Counted from the stretch's first letter, positions 41,027 to 50,067 are shown. The stretch: 64,000 nucleotides of DNA from Streptomyces sp. GESEQ-35 (GCF_017948485.1 NZ_JAFFSX010000005.1:186001-250000), one strand, 5' to 3'. The notes: a model not told the origin generated them from the letters alone. Made by a program: numbers and translations.

Positions 41027-41827
41027 ATGAAGCAGCATGCACGATCGCGGAGGACTCCCCGCCGCGCGTTCGTCCTCGTCGCCGCTCCCGCGCTCACCCT
41101 TGGCCTGGTGCCCTCGGTGCACAGCGCGTCGGCCGCTCCCGCGAAGCCCGCCGCCTGTCCGGCGCCGGCCGCGGCCATCGGTCTGAGCAAGGCGTGGAAG
41201 CTCCAACTGCCCCTGCCCACCAGCTCCGGCTCTCCCCAGGAGGTCAAGCAGCCCGCACTGGCGACGTACAACAGCTCACCCTGGTTCACGACCAAGTCGA
41301 CCTGCGACGCGATCCTGATGCGGGCCGCCGTCAACGGTGCCACCACGAGCAACAGCGGCTACCCGAGGTCGGAGCTGCGCGAGATGACCGCGGACGGGTC
41401 GGGGAACGCGAGCTGGCCGTCCACGTCGGGCACCCACACCATGGTGTTCGACGAGGCCATCACCCATCTCCCCAAGGAGAAGCCGCATGTGATGGCCGGT
41501 CAGATACATGACTCCGACAGCGACGTCACCTCGTTCCGGCTAGAGGGGACCAGCCTGTACATCACCTCGTACAACACCACGCACTACAAGCTGGTGACCT
41601 CCAACTACCAGCTGGGCACCCGTTTCCAGGGGAAGTTCGTGGCCCACGACGGAAAGGTCGACGTCTACTACAACGGCGCTCTCAAGGCCACCGTCGCCGC
41701 CGAGTTCAGCAGCGGCTACTTCAAGGCCGGCGACTACACGCAGGCGAACTGCACCAACTCCGCGCCGTGCAGCAGTTCCAACTACGGCGAAGTCGCCCTG
41801 TACAGCGTCAAGGTGACGCATTCGTGA
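41027..41827 (+). CDS. Secreted polysaccharide lyase family 7 (alginate lyase type)
   Basis: The 266-residue protein has a twin-Arg-like signal (RRTPRRAFVLVAAPALTLG) and a PL7 jelly roll with all three motifs: YPRSELREM, the catalytic-site GQIHD, and SGYFKAGDYTQANC. PL7 enzymes cleave alginate by beta-elimination, giving unsaturated uronate oligosaccharides; some act on other uronans. AAGGAGCC precedes ATG 41027. It stands 81 nt after the enolase-superfamily gene and ends in a strong hairpin, so it may share the operon transcript. Confidence 0.9.
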   Translation: MKQHARSRRTPRRAFVLVAAPALTLGLVPSVHSASAAPAKPAACPAPAAAIGLSKAWKLQLPLPTSSGSPQEVKQPALATYNSSPWFTTKSTCDAILMRAAVNGATTSNSGYPRSELREMTADGSGNASWPSTSGTHTMVFDEAITHLPKEKPHVMAGQIHDSDSDVTSFRLEGTSLYITSYNTTHYKLVTSNYQLGTRFQGKFVAHDGKVDVYYNGALKATVAAEFSSGYFKAGDYTQANCTNSAPCSSSNYGEVALYSVKVTHS

Positions 41828-41844
41828 GGTGGTGCTTTGAAGGT

Positions 41845-41874
41845 GCGGCCACCAGGCAGCTGTCTGGTGGCCGC
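41845..41874 (+). terminator. Strong hairpin ending the carbohydrate operon
   Basis: GCGGCCACCAG and CTGGTGGCCGC form a perfect 11-bp stem with an 8-nt loop, 17 nt after the lyase stop, without a T tract. Confidence 0.8.
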
Positions 41875-41891
41875 GCCCTGTGTCCGCCGGT

Positions 41892-42035
41892 TCAGCGAGT
41901 GGGGAAGACCTGGACCTCCGCGAGCGTCAGGTAGTCGGTGCCGGACAGCTGGATCTTCACGCAGCGGCCGTCAGCGGTGACCGGGAGTCTGGTCGGGCGG
42001 CCCATGGTGCCGGGCTGGTGACTCGACCATGGATC
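41892..42035 (-). pseudogene. C-terminal remnant of a discoidin (F5/8 C) domain gene
   Basis: About 45 codons ending LPVTADGRCVKIQLSGTDYL-TLAEVQVFPTR-stop match the last two strands of carbohydrate-binding F5/8 type C domains. No start or remaining domain is found upstream, only 116 nt before the GH2 gene end. It is probably the tail of a lost secreted lyase or hydrolase. Confidence 0.55.
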
Positions 42036-42151
42036 AGGGCTGCCGCACGGAACACGGGCCCCGGAAGCGGGGTGAGGCAAGGAGTCCGGCCGCAGGCAAG
42101 CCGGGCATGCCTGCGGCCGGGACGTGCGTCGTGTCCGTCGTGTCCGTCGTG

Positions 42152-45100
42152 TCAGGAACGGGCCGTCGCAGGGCGGCTGTTGTAGGCCTCCACCCTCAGC
42201 GCCGGACGGCCTGAGGAAAGAGCCTGCGCCGGCCAGGACACGTTGACGGTCTGGGTCTCTCCGGGCAGCAGCCACAGGTAGTTGTGGCTGTAGAGCGTCG
42301 GCAGCACGCGATGGCCGCCCGCCTCGTCCACCAGGGACAGCCGGACCATGGCGGCGACGGCCGAGCCGTGGTTCCTGATGGTGGCCGTCAGTTTCCGACG
42401 GTCTCCGGAACGGGACACCTGCCCGACCGAGCCGGACACCTTCACCTGTCGTGCCGTGCTCAGGGCCTTCATGGCGGCGGGGTTCCGGTAGCGCCAGTAG
42501 GTGTTGCGCGAGAGCTCCCTTCCGCCGGCGTCCTCCAGCGTCAGCCGCAGCAGGTGCAGGTCAGGCAGGTCCTCGGTCCAGCCGGCGGTGAAGGCCTGCG
42601 CCGTGGCGGCCCGTGCCACGTCCACCCGGGCGGTCCGCTTCGTACCGAGCTGCCGGCCGGACAGGTCGTACAACCGGGCCGTGACGGTGGCGTTCTTGAG
42701 GTCCGCACGCGTGTGATTGACCGCGAGGACCTGCCACTTCACCGGATCGGCCTGGACATGCAGCGGCTCACAGGCGGAACGGGCGCCGTAGTAGGTGCCG
42801 TTGACGTCGAAGTCGTAGTCGTAGGTCTGCCAGACGGTGCTGTGCCAGGCCGGGTGGGACATCCACAGCATCAGGCCGGTCGCGTTGTCCCAGAGGTTGG
42901 CGTTCCACGCCTCGAACATGGCGCGGGTGTTCTCGTAGTTGACGAACTGCGCCTTGCGGGCGAAGTCGTCCAGGCCTGCGGCCTCGCCCAGGCGGGACTC
43001 GATGGCGGCCTTGTAGTTCTGCGGCGCCTGGTTCCCGCGCTCGCTCCAGTCGTGGTAGTACCAGGCGCCGCGGATGGGCCACTCCGGCTCGTCGCCCGTC
43101 ATGTTGCGCACGCTGGCCGCGGTGGAGACGACCGGCATGCCGATCTCGGTGTGGAAGCCGAAGTCCTTGCTGCCGTAGGTGGCGGGGTCGAAGTACTTCT
43201 CCGGGTCCACGCAGCCGTAGGGGCCGCCGCCCGTGACGATTCCACCGGCGGAGTTGTTCTGGTAGAGCAGCCCGGGAACCTGCTGCTCGACGGCCTCGCG
43301 CATCCCCTTGTCGATGGCGGCCGGCGGGTTGCCCTCGTTGGCCCCGCACCAGACGGCCACGCAGGGATGGATGCGGTAGCGCAGTACGGTGTCGCGGGCG
43401 ATCGAGTTGAACGCGTTGTGGTCCGGCGGGTCCATGGCCCAGGCGTTGGGGAAGTCGTTCCAGACGAGGATGCCGTGCCGGTCGCACGCGGCGAAGAACT
43501 CCTCCCGGTCACTGGTGCCGACCCAGTTGCGGATCATGGTGAAGTTCATGTCGCGGTGCATCCGCACCGCCGCGTCCATCCGCTCCGGGGGCATCCGGCG
43601 CAGCAGTTCGTCCCAGCCCCAGTTGCCGCCGCGGGCCAGCACCCGCACACCGTTGACGACGATCTTCAGCGGATCGGGGGCGTTGGACACCGACTTGACG
43701 TCGGTCCACTGCTCGCCGTCGTCGGACACCTGGATGACATACGTCTTCGGGTACGCCGACTCCCAGACGATCGCCACCCGGTCGAAGCTCTGCGCCGAGC
43801 CCAGGTCCACCCGGATCCACTGGTGGTCCTCGTACTGCGACGACCAGCGGGTGCCCGCGTCGCCGTCGGTGGCGTGCGAGGCGGGCTTGTCGGACTCCTC
43901 GGTGGAGGCCGTCGCCTCCTTGTGCAGGGCGAGGTCGGTTCCGGGGTCACTGCGGTCGACCACGCCCAGAGACCACAGGGAGTTGCCCCAACTGGTGTTG
44001 CGCAGCCCGCAGTTGATACGCACATAGCGGGCGGTCCGCCGGTCGAAGTCCTCGACCTGAAGGCTGGCGTTGCCGTTGTTGAACGGCAGCGGCACGGCTC
44101 CGTTGTCCACCGACGTCACATCGGTCCACTCGGTACCGTCCGCGGACACCTGCACCACGAAGGACTTGGCGTACGCCTGCTCCCAGGTGAGGTCGACCCG
44201 GTCGAAGGACTGCGCCGAGCCCAGGTCGACGCTGATCCACTGGTCGTCCTCGAACGCCGAGGACCAGCGGGTGTCCGGATCACCGTCGGTCGCCTTGGCC
44301 GCGCCGTGGTCGTCCCCGTCCGTGCTGGAGGCGTCGGCGGGCGCGTGCAGGGCCAGGTCGGTGGTCGGCCGACTGCTGTCCAGCACGGACAGCGTCCACA
44401 GGGAACTGCCCCAGGAGGTGGCCCGCGTCCGGCAGTTGATACGGACGTAGCGGGCCTGCTGCCGGTCGAACGTGACTGACTGGGTGTACGAGTCACCGGT
44501 CGCGGTGAACGGCAGCGGCACCTCGTACTCGTAGCCGAACTGGCGGATGCCGAAGCGGGTGGTCCGTACGTCGCTCTCGGCGCCGTCGACCGACGCGGTG
44601 AGCCGGAGATCGTGCAGGTCCGGCTCGCCCAGGCCGTTCGGCCACCACAGCTTCGGGTTGCGCAGCCGCAACTGCCGGAAGGCGTCCGGGGCGAAGACCA
44701 CGTCGACGCTCTTGCCTGCCGGCACGGTGACGACCCTGGACACCCGGACGTCGCCGAAGGCCGCGGAGACCGTGGCCTTGTGGTCCGCGGAGTCGGCGTT
44801 GCGGACCGGGACGACGACCGTCACCTCGGCCACCGACACGTCCGGCAGGTTGGGCAGGTAGGTGTCCACGCGCGGGTCGCCGATCACGATCTGACCGGTG
44901 GACCGCAGCCGGACGTGGTTCCAGATGCCCGCCGCGCGGTCACGGACGGCCGGCATCCAGTCCCAGCCCGAAGAGGCAAGGTATGTGGGGGAGTTGAGGT
45001 TCATCTGCCCGGCGCCCGCGTCCACCCAGGCCTCGCCCAGGGGGCCCTTGTCGCCGGGGCTGCCGGGCACGGGCATCGGCGTGATCTTCACGGCCAGCGC

Positions 45101-46234
45101 GTTGGTGCCGTCCTCGGTGAGCAGGCGGGTCACGTCGTACGAGGAGCGGGCGAACGGGTACGTCAGGTCGCCGACCTGCTCGCCGTTGAGCCAGACGTCG
45201 GCCTTGTGGTTGACGCCGTCGAACTCCAGCCAGATGCGGCGGCCGGAACCGGTGCGCAGGCTCCGCGGCAGCTCGAAGTCCCGCTTGTACCACCAGGAGT
45301 GCCGCGACAGAGCCTCGGGGATGTGCAGGTTGTTCAGCCCGGCGACCGGGTCGGGCAGCTTGCCCTGGTCCACGAGGGAGCCCAGGACCGTGCCGGGGAC
45401 GGTGGCGGGCAGCCAGCCGCTCGTGTCGACGGAGGTCTTCGACAGACCGGCACCGTCCGCGCCCGCCCAGTCGTCCAGGGTGAGCCGCCAGCCGGACTCC
45501 ACCGGCACGGTGCCGTCGTCGGCCACGGTCAGCTTGGGCACCTTGCCGTGGTGGGTGCCCCAGTCGGTCCAGCCCGTGGCCGAGGGGCGGTGCCCGCGGG
45601 GGTTGCCATACACCTCGAAGCCGTTGAGGCCCAGCGGCAGGGGACTGGAACGCTTGCGGCACGTCATGCGCACCCAGCGTGCCGACACCGGGTGGGGGAG
45701 CTGGACGTTCACCACTCCGCCGGTGCCGGCGATCGTGCGGTAGACGCTCGTCCAGGACTTCTCGTCGAGGGACGTCTCGACCAGGAAATCGTGCGCGTAG
45801 CTCGAAAGGATCTCTTTGCCGGTGGTGCCGTTGGCCGGGTTTCCGCTGGTGGGCGGCGTGAACACCGGGTCACTGGCGTCTGCTTCGAAGGTGAGGCGGA
45901 TCCAGGTGACATCGCACGCGGCCTGGAGATCGACGGCGATCCACTGCGGGTCGCCGGTCTCCGCACGCCATCCGCTGCCCCGTACGCCGGGTGCGGTGAG
46001 GCGGTCGACCACGAAGGATCCTGGCGTGGGGGCGTATGCCGTCGAGGAGACCGAAACGGGCCGGTTGAGCGCGAGTTCATGAGGTGACGCGGGTGCCGTC
46101 GGCTTGCCGGTGCCGGCGGCGGCGGTCGACATGGGGAGCAACGAGCTCAGCCCGAATCCGGCCAGCAGGGTGGAGCCTGTGGCGACTATGGACCGGCGCG
46201 ACGGATTGAGCGACGGATCCAGTTGATCAGTCAT
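42152..46234 (-). CDS. Large secreted GH2 glycoside hydrolase with discoidin modules inserted in the catalytic core
   Basis: The 1360-residue protein has a Tat signal (PSRRSIVATGSTLLAGFG, cleavage near 40). A first discoidin-like domain spans about 50-210, the GH2 sugar-binding jelly roll about 245-445, and an Ig-like domain about 450-560. Residues about 571-855 carry repeated discoidin units (WSSxxEDxQWIxVDLGSAQS-FDRV twice; ARYVRINC twice). The GH2 barrel (about 857-1140) follows, with acid/base Glu967 in WCGANEGNP and nucleophile Glu1030 in GFHTEIGMP, then C-terminal beta domains. It resembles exo-beta-glucosaminidase/beta-mannosidase GH2 enzymes, but specificity is open. A TGACAACGTTGCCA palindrome lies 72 nt before the ATG. 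Confidence 0.92.
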   Translation of the reverse strand: MTDQLDPSLNPSRRSIVATGSTLLAGFGLSSLLPMSTAAAGTGKPTAPASPHELALNRPVSVSSTAYAPTPGSFVVDRLTAPGVRGSGWRAETGDPQWIAVDLQAACDVTWIRLTFEADASDPVFTPPTSGNPANGTTGKEILSSYAHDFLVETSLDEKSWTSVYRTIAGTGGVVNVQLPHPVSARWVRMTCRKRSSPLPLGLNGFEVYGNPRGHRPSATGWTDWGTHHGKVPKLTVADDGTVPVESGWRLTLDDWAGADGAGLSKTSVDTSGWLPATVPGTVLGSLVDQGKLPDPVAGLNNLHIPEALSRHSWWYKRDFELPRSLRTGSGRRIWLEFDGVNHKADVWLNGEQVGDLTYPFARSSYDVTRLLTEDGTNALAVKITPMPVPGSPGDKGPLGEAWVDAGAGQMNLNSPTYLASSGWDWMPAVRDRAAGIWNHVRLRSTGQIVIGDPRVDTYLPNLPDVSVAEVTVVVPVRNADSADHKATVSAAFGDVRVSRVVTVPAGKSVDVVFAPDAFRQLRLRNPKLWWPNGLGEPDLHDLRLTASVDGAESDVRTTRFGIRQFGYEYEVPLPFTATGDSYTQSVTFDRQQARYVRINCRTRATSWGSSLWTLSVLDSSRPTTDLALHAPADASSTDGDDHGAAKATDGDPDTRWSSAFEDDQWISVDLGSAQSFDRVDLTWEQAYAKSFVVQVSADGTEWTDVTSVDNGAVPLPFNNGNASLQVEDFDRRTARYVRINCGLRNTSWGNSLWSLGVVDRSDPGTDLALHKEATASTEESDKPASHATDGDAGTRWSSQYEDHQWIRVDLGSAQSFDRVAIVWESAYPKTYVIQVSDDGEQWTDVKSVSNAPDPLKIVVNGVRVLARGGNWGWDELLRRMPPERMDAAVRMHRDMNFTMIRNWVGTSDREEFFAACDRHGILVWNDFPNAWAMDPPDHNAFNSIARDTVLRYRIHPCVAVWCGANEGNPPAAIDKGMREAVEQQVPGLLYQNNSAGGIVTGGGPYGCVDPEKYFDPATYGSKDFGFHTEIGMPVVSTAASVRNMTGDEPEWPIRGAWYYHDWSERGNQAPQNYKAAIESRLGEAAGLDDFARKAQFVNYENTRAMFEAWNANLWDNATGLMLWMSHPAWHSTVWQTYDYDFDVNGTYYGARSACEPLHVQADPVKWQVLAVNHTRADLKNATVTARLYDLSGRQLGTKRTARVDVARAATAQAFTAGWTEDLPDLHLLRLTLEDAGGRELSRNTYWRYRNPAAMKALSTARQVKVSGSVGQVSRSGDRRKLTATIRNHGSAVAAMVRLSLVDEAGGHRVLPTLYSHNYLWLLPGETQTVNVSWPAQALSSGRPALRVEAYNSRPATARS

Positions 46235-46590
46235 GAGTCTGACTTCCCATCAAAAAAGGGCAGAGCAAGCCGAGCCGGCTCCGTACGCTCCGGGCCGAGC
46301 ATCTATGACAACGTTGCCAAAGGCTGTGGTTCTTATGAGCTCCCTGTCAACCCCTGGGACGGATGTTGGTGTTGAGCCGCAGATGAGAGGCGGGGCGGCG
46401 CGGACCGTGTTGTTCGCCTGGTGTTCGGTCGCCGTTCCGGCGGCGCCTTGCCAAATCATTACGGATTCGCCACGGGTGAGTGAGAGAGGTGATCCGTTCG
46501 TACGATCCAAGTAGCGGCGAGGGAATGGCAGTTCAGGTGTCGGAGCGCCGCTTTCGGCACATCCTTCATCTACACGTGGAGTTATTTCTC
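46235..46590. other. 356-nt intergenic region between divergent GH2 and DUF3455 genes
   Basis: It contains the GH2 Shine-Dalgarno (GGGAAG), the LacI-type palindrome at 46306 and a TACGAT hexamer near 46500 that could serve the DUF3455 gene. Short open frames here have poor codon use and no Shine-Dalgarno. Nothing else is seen. Confidence 0.6.
46306..46319. promoter_or_regulatory. LacI-family operator upstream of the GH2 gene
   Basis: TGACAACGTTGCCA is a near-perfect palindrome around AACGTT, the usual form for LacI-type repressors of glycoside hydrolases. It differs from the TGTGAAAnCGCT sites at 32965 and 33083. Confidence 0.6.
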
Positions 46591-47172
46591 ATGCTCTTCA
46601 GCAAGCGGGCCGCTCTGGTGACGGGAACCATAGTCACCGCCGCGGCCGCGGTGATCGGCAGTGCGGCTGCCGGTCAGGCATCCGGCAGACCGAGCGCAGA
46701 GACGCACGCCATCGCGCCTGCGCCCAAGCCGACGATCCCGCCCGAGCTTCAGGTACCGGACGGCAACAAGAAGACCGCCGTGTTCGACGCGCAGGGCGTG
46801 CAGACCTACGCGTGCACCAACGGCGCCTGGACATTCGTCGAGCCGGCCGCCACGTTGTCCGACGCCCGGGACATTCGCCACCGGCCGATCGCCCTTCACT
46901 CGCGCGGCCCGGTGTGGGTCTCCACGGTGGACGGCAGCGCCGTCAACGCCGCCGCCGTGCCCGGAGCGAGCGTCCCCAGCACCGACGCCGTCCCGCAGTT
47001 GCTGCTCAAGGCAACGGCCACCCGTGGGAGCGGAGTCTTCGGCTCTGTCTCCTACATTCAGCGCCTGGCCACACGAGGGGGCTTGGCCCCCGAGGGATCC
47101 TGCTCGGAAGGAGCGCAGGTCGGCGTGGAGTATTCGGCAATCTACGTCTTCTATGCGCCTGTTCAGTCATAG
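46591..47172 (+). CDS. Secreted DUF3455 protein
   Basis: The 193-residue protein has a Sec-type signal (about 1-32) and the DUF3455 pattern: PPELQVPDGNKKTAVFDAQG, VQTYACTNGAWTFVEPAATL, VWVSTVDGSAV, VPQLLLKAT and a C-terminal SYIQRLATRGGLAPEGSC, YSAIYVFYAP. Two Cys may pair. ATG 46591 has GGAG 9 nt upstream. Function of the family is unknown; members are exported. Confidence 0.85.
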   Translation: MLFSKRAALVTGTIVTAAAAVIGSAAAGQASGRPSAETHAIAPAPKPTIPPELQVPDGNKKTAVFDAQGVQTYACTNGAWTFVEPAATLSDARDIRHRPIALHSRGPVWVSTVDGSAVNAAAVPGASVPSTDAVPQLLLKATATRGSGVFGSVSYIQRLATRGGLAPEGSCSEGAQVGVEYSAIYVFYAPVQS

Positions 47173-47200
47173 GGTCACGCATTCCCGAGCGGGTTGATCG

Positions 47201-47220
47201 CAGGGGCTGAGAGCCCCCTG
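47201..47220 (+). terminator. Small hairpin after the DUF3455 gene
   Basis: GGGGCT-GAG-AGCCCC forms a 6-bp stem with a GAG loop, extended by CA/TG with one bulge, 31 nt after the stop. Confidence 0.45.
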
Positions 47221-47230
47221 GCTTCGACTC

Positions 47231-47257
47231 AGGCAAGTCAGGCAAGTCAGGCAAGTC
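47231..47257 (+). repeat. Three tandem copies of a 9-bp repeat
   Basis: AGGCAAGTC occurs three times without spacing between DUF3455 and the ArsR gene. It is non-coding and of unknown role. Confidence 0.85.
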
Positions 47258-47358
47258 GGTGAGGCATGCCTCATGGATGCTGACCTGCCGTACGGCGATG
47301 CCCCCCCGTACCGCACCAAACGCTCAATACTTCGGCTCGCGACCCGGTCCGAGGTCGA

Positions 47359-47401
47359 GAAGGGCGCCTGACGGGCGATCAGTCCTCGTCACGCGCCCTT
47401 C
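47359..47401. terminator. Hairpin after the ArsR gene
   Basis: GAAGGGCGC pairs perfectly with GCGCCCTTC across 25 nt, just beyond the ArsR stop. The left arm and following bases (AGAAGGGCGCCTGACGGG) recur at 50553. Confidence 0.55.
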
Positions 47402-47414
47402 TTCGCGGTCGGTG

Positions 47415-47768
47415 TCAGGCGCTTTCGGTGTCCGCCACCAGGATCGGGTGGCCGGCGCCTTCCTTGATGACCAGGTCCATCAGGTGGGGGAAGCGTTCGT
47501 CGAGGTCGTCCTTGCGCAGGGTGTTCACGCGAAGGGTGCCGGCGTCCTGCTGTCGGATGAGGCCGGCCTCGCGCAGGATGCGGAGGTGGCGGGTGAGGGC
47601 CGATTTCGCGACGGCCGGATAGAAGCCCTTGCAGGCCAGGCCGGGCAGGGAGGCGAGCGTCATGACGATGGCCAGGCGGGTGGGGTCGGTCAGTGCGCTC
47701 ATGATCTTGAAGAGGTCGAAGTCCTCTGCGTCGGGGTGGGTGAGCGGGGAGGACGTGCGGCTGGCCAT
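47415..47768 (-). CDS. ArsR-family transcriptional regulator
   Basis: The 117-residue winged-helix protein has the ArsR pattern ALTDPTRLAIVMTLASL, KSALTRHLRILREAGLIRQ and DAGTLRVNTLRKDDLDERFP. No Cys pair for metal sensing is seen (single Cys in ACKGFYP), so it is probably not a metal sensor. It is divergent from a Gfo/Idh/MocA oxidoreductase gene, a common arrangement, and likely represses it. ATG 47768 lacks a clear Shine-Dalgarno; GTG 47789 is an alternative start. Confidence 0.88.
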   Translation of the reverse strand: MASRTSSPLTHPDAEDFDLFKIMSALTDPTRLAIVMTLASLPGLACKGFYPAVAKSALTRHLRILREAGLIRQQDAGTLRVNTLRKDDLDERFPHLMDLVIKEGAGHPILVADTESA

Positions 47769-47882
47769 GGAGCAAGGGTACCGGGCCACCCATCGCTATG
47801 TTCGCAAGAATGTGTACATGGGCTACGGTGGGGCGGCGGGGGTGATCCAGGCATCCCGTTCCTCCGTGTACAGGAGATATCT

Positions 47883-48998
47883 GTGTCCTTGCCCTCTTCC
47901 TCGGATGCGTCCGGACCTTCCATCGGCGTGGGGATCATCGGCCTCAGCGCCTCCGGCGGCTGGGCGGCCGCCTCCCACCTGCCCGCACTGCGGGCCCTTG
48001 ACGGGTTCGACGTACGCGCACTGAGCACGTCCAACCCCGACTCCGCTCGCAGGGCGGGCGAGCGGTACGGGGTGCCGCTCGCCTTCGGCAGCGCCAAGGA
48101 ACTGGCCGAGAGCCCGGACGTCGACCTCGTCGTGGTCAGCGTCAAGGCTCCCGACCATTACGCGAACGTGATGGCCGCGCTGAACGCCGGGAAGACGGTG
48201 CTCAGTGAATGGCCGCTGGGCAAGAACGCGGCTGAGACGAAGGAGATGGCAGAGACCGCTCAGACCAAGGGCATCCGTACGTTCGTCGGTCTCCAGGCCC
48301 GCACCGCGCCGCACGTTCAGTACGTGCGGGACCTCATCGCGGACGGTTACGTGGGCGACGTACTGTCCACGACCCTGGTCGGCTCGGGACTCGCATACGG
48401 CGACACCGTCGACCAGAGCGCCCTCTACCTGCTCGACCCCGCGAACGGCGCGACGCTGCTGACGATCCCCTTCGGCCACACCATCGACGCGCTGACCATG
48501 GTGCTCGGGGAGTTCGCCGACCTCGACGCGACCGCCGTCACGCGCCGCACCACTGTCCGCGTCGCGCAGACCGGCGAGGAAGTGGCGATGGGCACGGCCG
48601 ACCAGATCGCCGTCCAGGGTGTCCTGGAGTCCGGCGCTGTCGTCTCCGCCCACTACCGCGGTGGACTGAGCCGGGGCACGAACTTCCTGTGGGAGATCAA
48701 CGGCACGCAGGGTGACATCCAGATCACCGGGCCCAACGGTCATCTCCAGGTCGGACCGATCGCCCTCCGCGGCGCCCGCGGCGACAACAGCGAACTGGCC
48801 GAGCTGCCCCTGCCCGCCTCCTACGAACTGCCCGCCCTCGCCGACGCCCGGACCAGCCCGGCCTACACCGTCGGCCACGCCTACTCCGGCATCCGCGAAG
48901 ACCTGAACCAAGGCACCCACCGAGTCGCCGACTTCACCCACGCCCACCGCCGCCAGCAGCTTCTCGACCGCATCGAGGACGCCGCCAGGCGCAACTGA
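47883..48998 (+). CDS. Gfo/Idh/MocA family oxidoreductase
   Basis: The 371-residue protein has the NAD(P)-binding VGIIGLSASGGWAAASHLPAL (variant of GxGxxG), the EWPLGKNAAETKEM block in place of EKP, and the C-terminal alpha/beta domain (GHTIDALTMVLGEF). These enzymes oxidise or reduce sugars, inositols or galactose derivatives. GTG 47883 has AGGAG 6 nt upstream. Its relation to the divergent ArsR gene suggests inducible expression. Members annotated as galactose dehydrogenase-like (Gal80p-like) have similar features. Confidence 0.9.
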   Translation: MSLPSSSDASGPSIGVGIIGLSASGGWAAASHLPALRALDGFDVRALSTSNPDSARRAGERYGVPLAFGSAKELAESPDVDLVVVSVKAPDHYANVMAALNAGKTVLSEWPLGKNAAETKEMAETAQTKGIRTFVGLQARTAPHVQYVRDLIADGYVGDVLSTTLVGSGLAYGDTVDQSALYLLDPANGATLLTIPFGHTIDALTMVLGEFADLDATAVTRRTTVRVAQTGEEVAMGTADQIAVQGVLESGAVVSAHYRGGLSRGTNFLWEINGTQGDIQITGPNGHLQVGPIALRGARGDNSELAELPLPASYELPALADARTSPAYTVGHAYSGIREDLNQGTHRVADFTHAHRRQQLLDRIEDAARRN

Positions 48999-49211
48999 TG
49001 CCCGGGCAGGACCGGCGGACAGCGGGAGTTCCGCGGATGTGACCCCGGCCTGGTGGAGTAGGCCAGGGCATCGTGCTGCGCGCTTCGAGATCGGTTGGCG
49101 TGTGCCAGGCGGCCCACGAGTACGAAGCGGGGTGCCGTCGCAGCGATGAGTCTGCCGACGCCCACAGGTCTACCTTCCGACCGAGAAGACCAAGCTCATC
49201 GGGAGTACGGC

Positions 49212-49859
49212 ATGGGCCTCATTCACATCGAGATGTTCGCAACCCTCGACCTCGTCGGCCAGGCGCCCGGCGGCCCCGACGAGGACCCGGTGGGATTCCC
49301 GTTCGGCGGCTGGCAGGCGCCCCTGCTGGACGAGGTCGCCGGGGCGCAGATCGGTGCCGCGTACGAGGGCACGGACGCCCTCCTGCTCGGCCGGCAGACG
49401 TATGACATCTTCGCCGCGTACTGGCCGTACCAGGAGGGCGGCCAGGACAACGAGATCGCCACGCTCTTCAACAGCGTCCCGAAGTACGTGGCCTCCCGCG
49501 GCAAGCCCGACCTCTCGTGGGCCGGGTCCACGCAGCTCGACCCGGACGATCTGGCCGGCGCGGTACGTGAGATCCGTGACCGGCACGAACACGTGAAGGT
49601 CGTCGGGAGCCTGAACCTGGTGCAGACCCTCCTGCGCGAGAAGCTCTTCGACCGTCTCGACCTCTGGGTGCACCCGATCGTGCTCGGCGTCGGGAAGAAG
49701 GTGTTCGACGGCGGCGAGGTGCCCACGAACGTCACACTCCTCGAACCGCCGGCAGCCGGTCCGAAGGGCACCGTGTACCTGCGCTACGGGCTCGCCGACG
49801 GCACGCCCGGGACGGGGGACATGAGCGCACCCGATCGCGGTGCCGCGCGGGACGACTGA
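49212..49859 (+). CDS. Dihydrofolate reductase-like (RibD C-terminal) protein
   Basis: The 215-residue protein has IHIEMFATLDLVGQAPGGPDE, ALLLGRQTYDIFAAYWP, YVASRGKPDLSW, VKVVGSLNLVQTLL and LDLWVHPIVLGVGKKVFDGG, the standard layout of the DHFR-like reductase family common in actinobacteria. True substrate is unknown; it is not the folate enzyme. GGGAG lies 7 nt before ATG 49212; the frame extends upstream without support. Confidence 0.9.
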   Translation: MGLIHIEMFATLDLVGQAPGGPDEDPVGFPFGGWQAPLLDEVAGAQIGAAYEGTDALLLGRQTYDIFAAYWPYQEGGQDNEIATLFNSVPKYVASRGKPDLSWAGSTQLDPDDLAGAVREIRDRHEHVKVVGSLNLVQTLLREKLFDRLDLWVHPIVLGVGKKVFDGGEVPTNVTLLEPPAAGPKGTVYLRYGLADGTPGTGDMSAPDRGAARDD

Positions 49860-50067
49860 AAACACCCCGCGCCAGGTGGCTCCGTGCCGTCGGCGGTGAA
49901 TCCGCCAGGTCGGCAGCGCTCACGGCGTCGGCTCACGGGCCGCGGGCGGCGGACGCCGACGAGGGTGGGGTTGGTTAGCCCCACCTTCGCGCCTGAGGCC
50001 ATCCCGGCGCCCGACAAGTGGGTCGGCCACCGTGACGAGCCCGGCTCCGCGGCGGCACCATTTCTGC

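Noticed and set aside
42284..44479. 731-codon plus-strand frame opposite the GH2 gene
   Set aside because: Val/Arg/Gly-rich shadow frame without domains; GH2 residues are conserved on the minus strand.
46250..46510. 86-codon minus-strand frame upstream of the GH2 gene
   Set aside because: No Shine-Dalgarno, no recognisable motif, and it spans the operator and promoter region.
47231..47257. Short tandem repeat considered as a CRISPR or iteron
   Set aside because: Only three 9-bp units without spacers and no cas or replication gene nearby.
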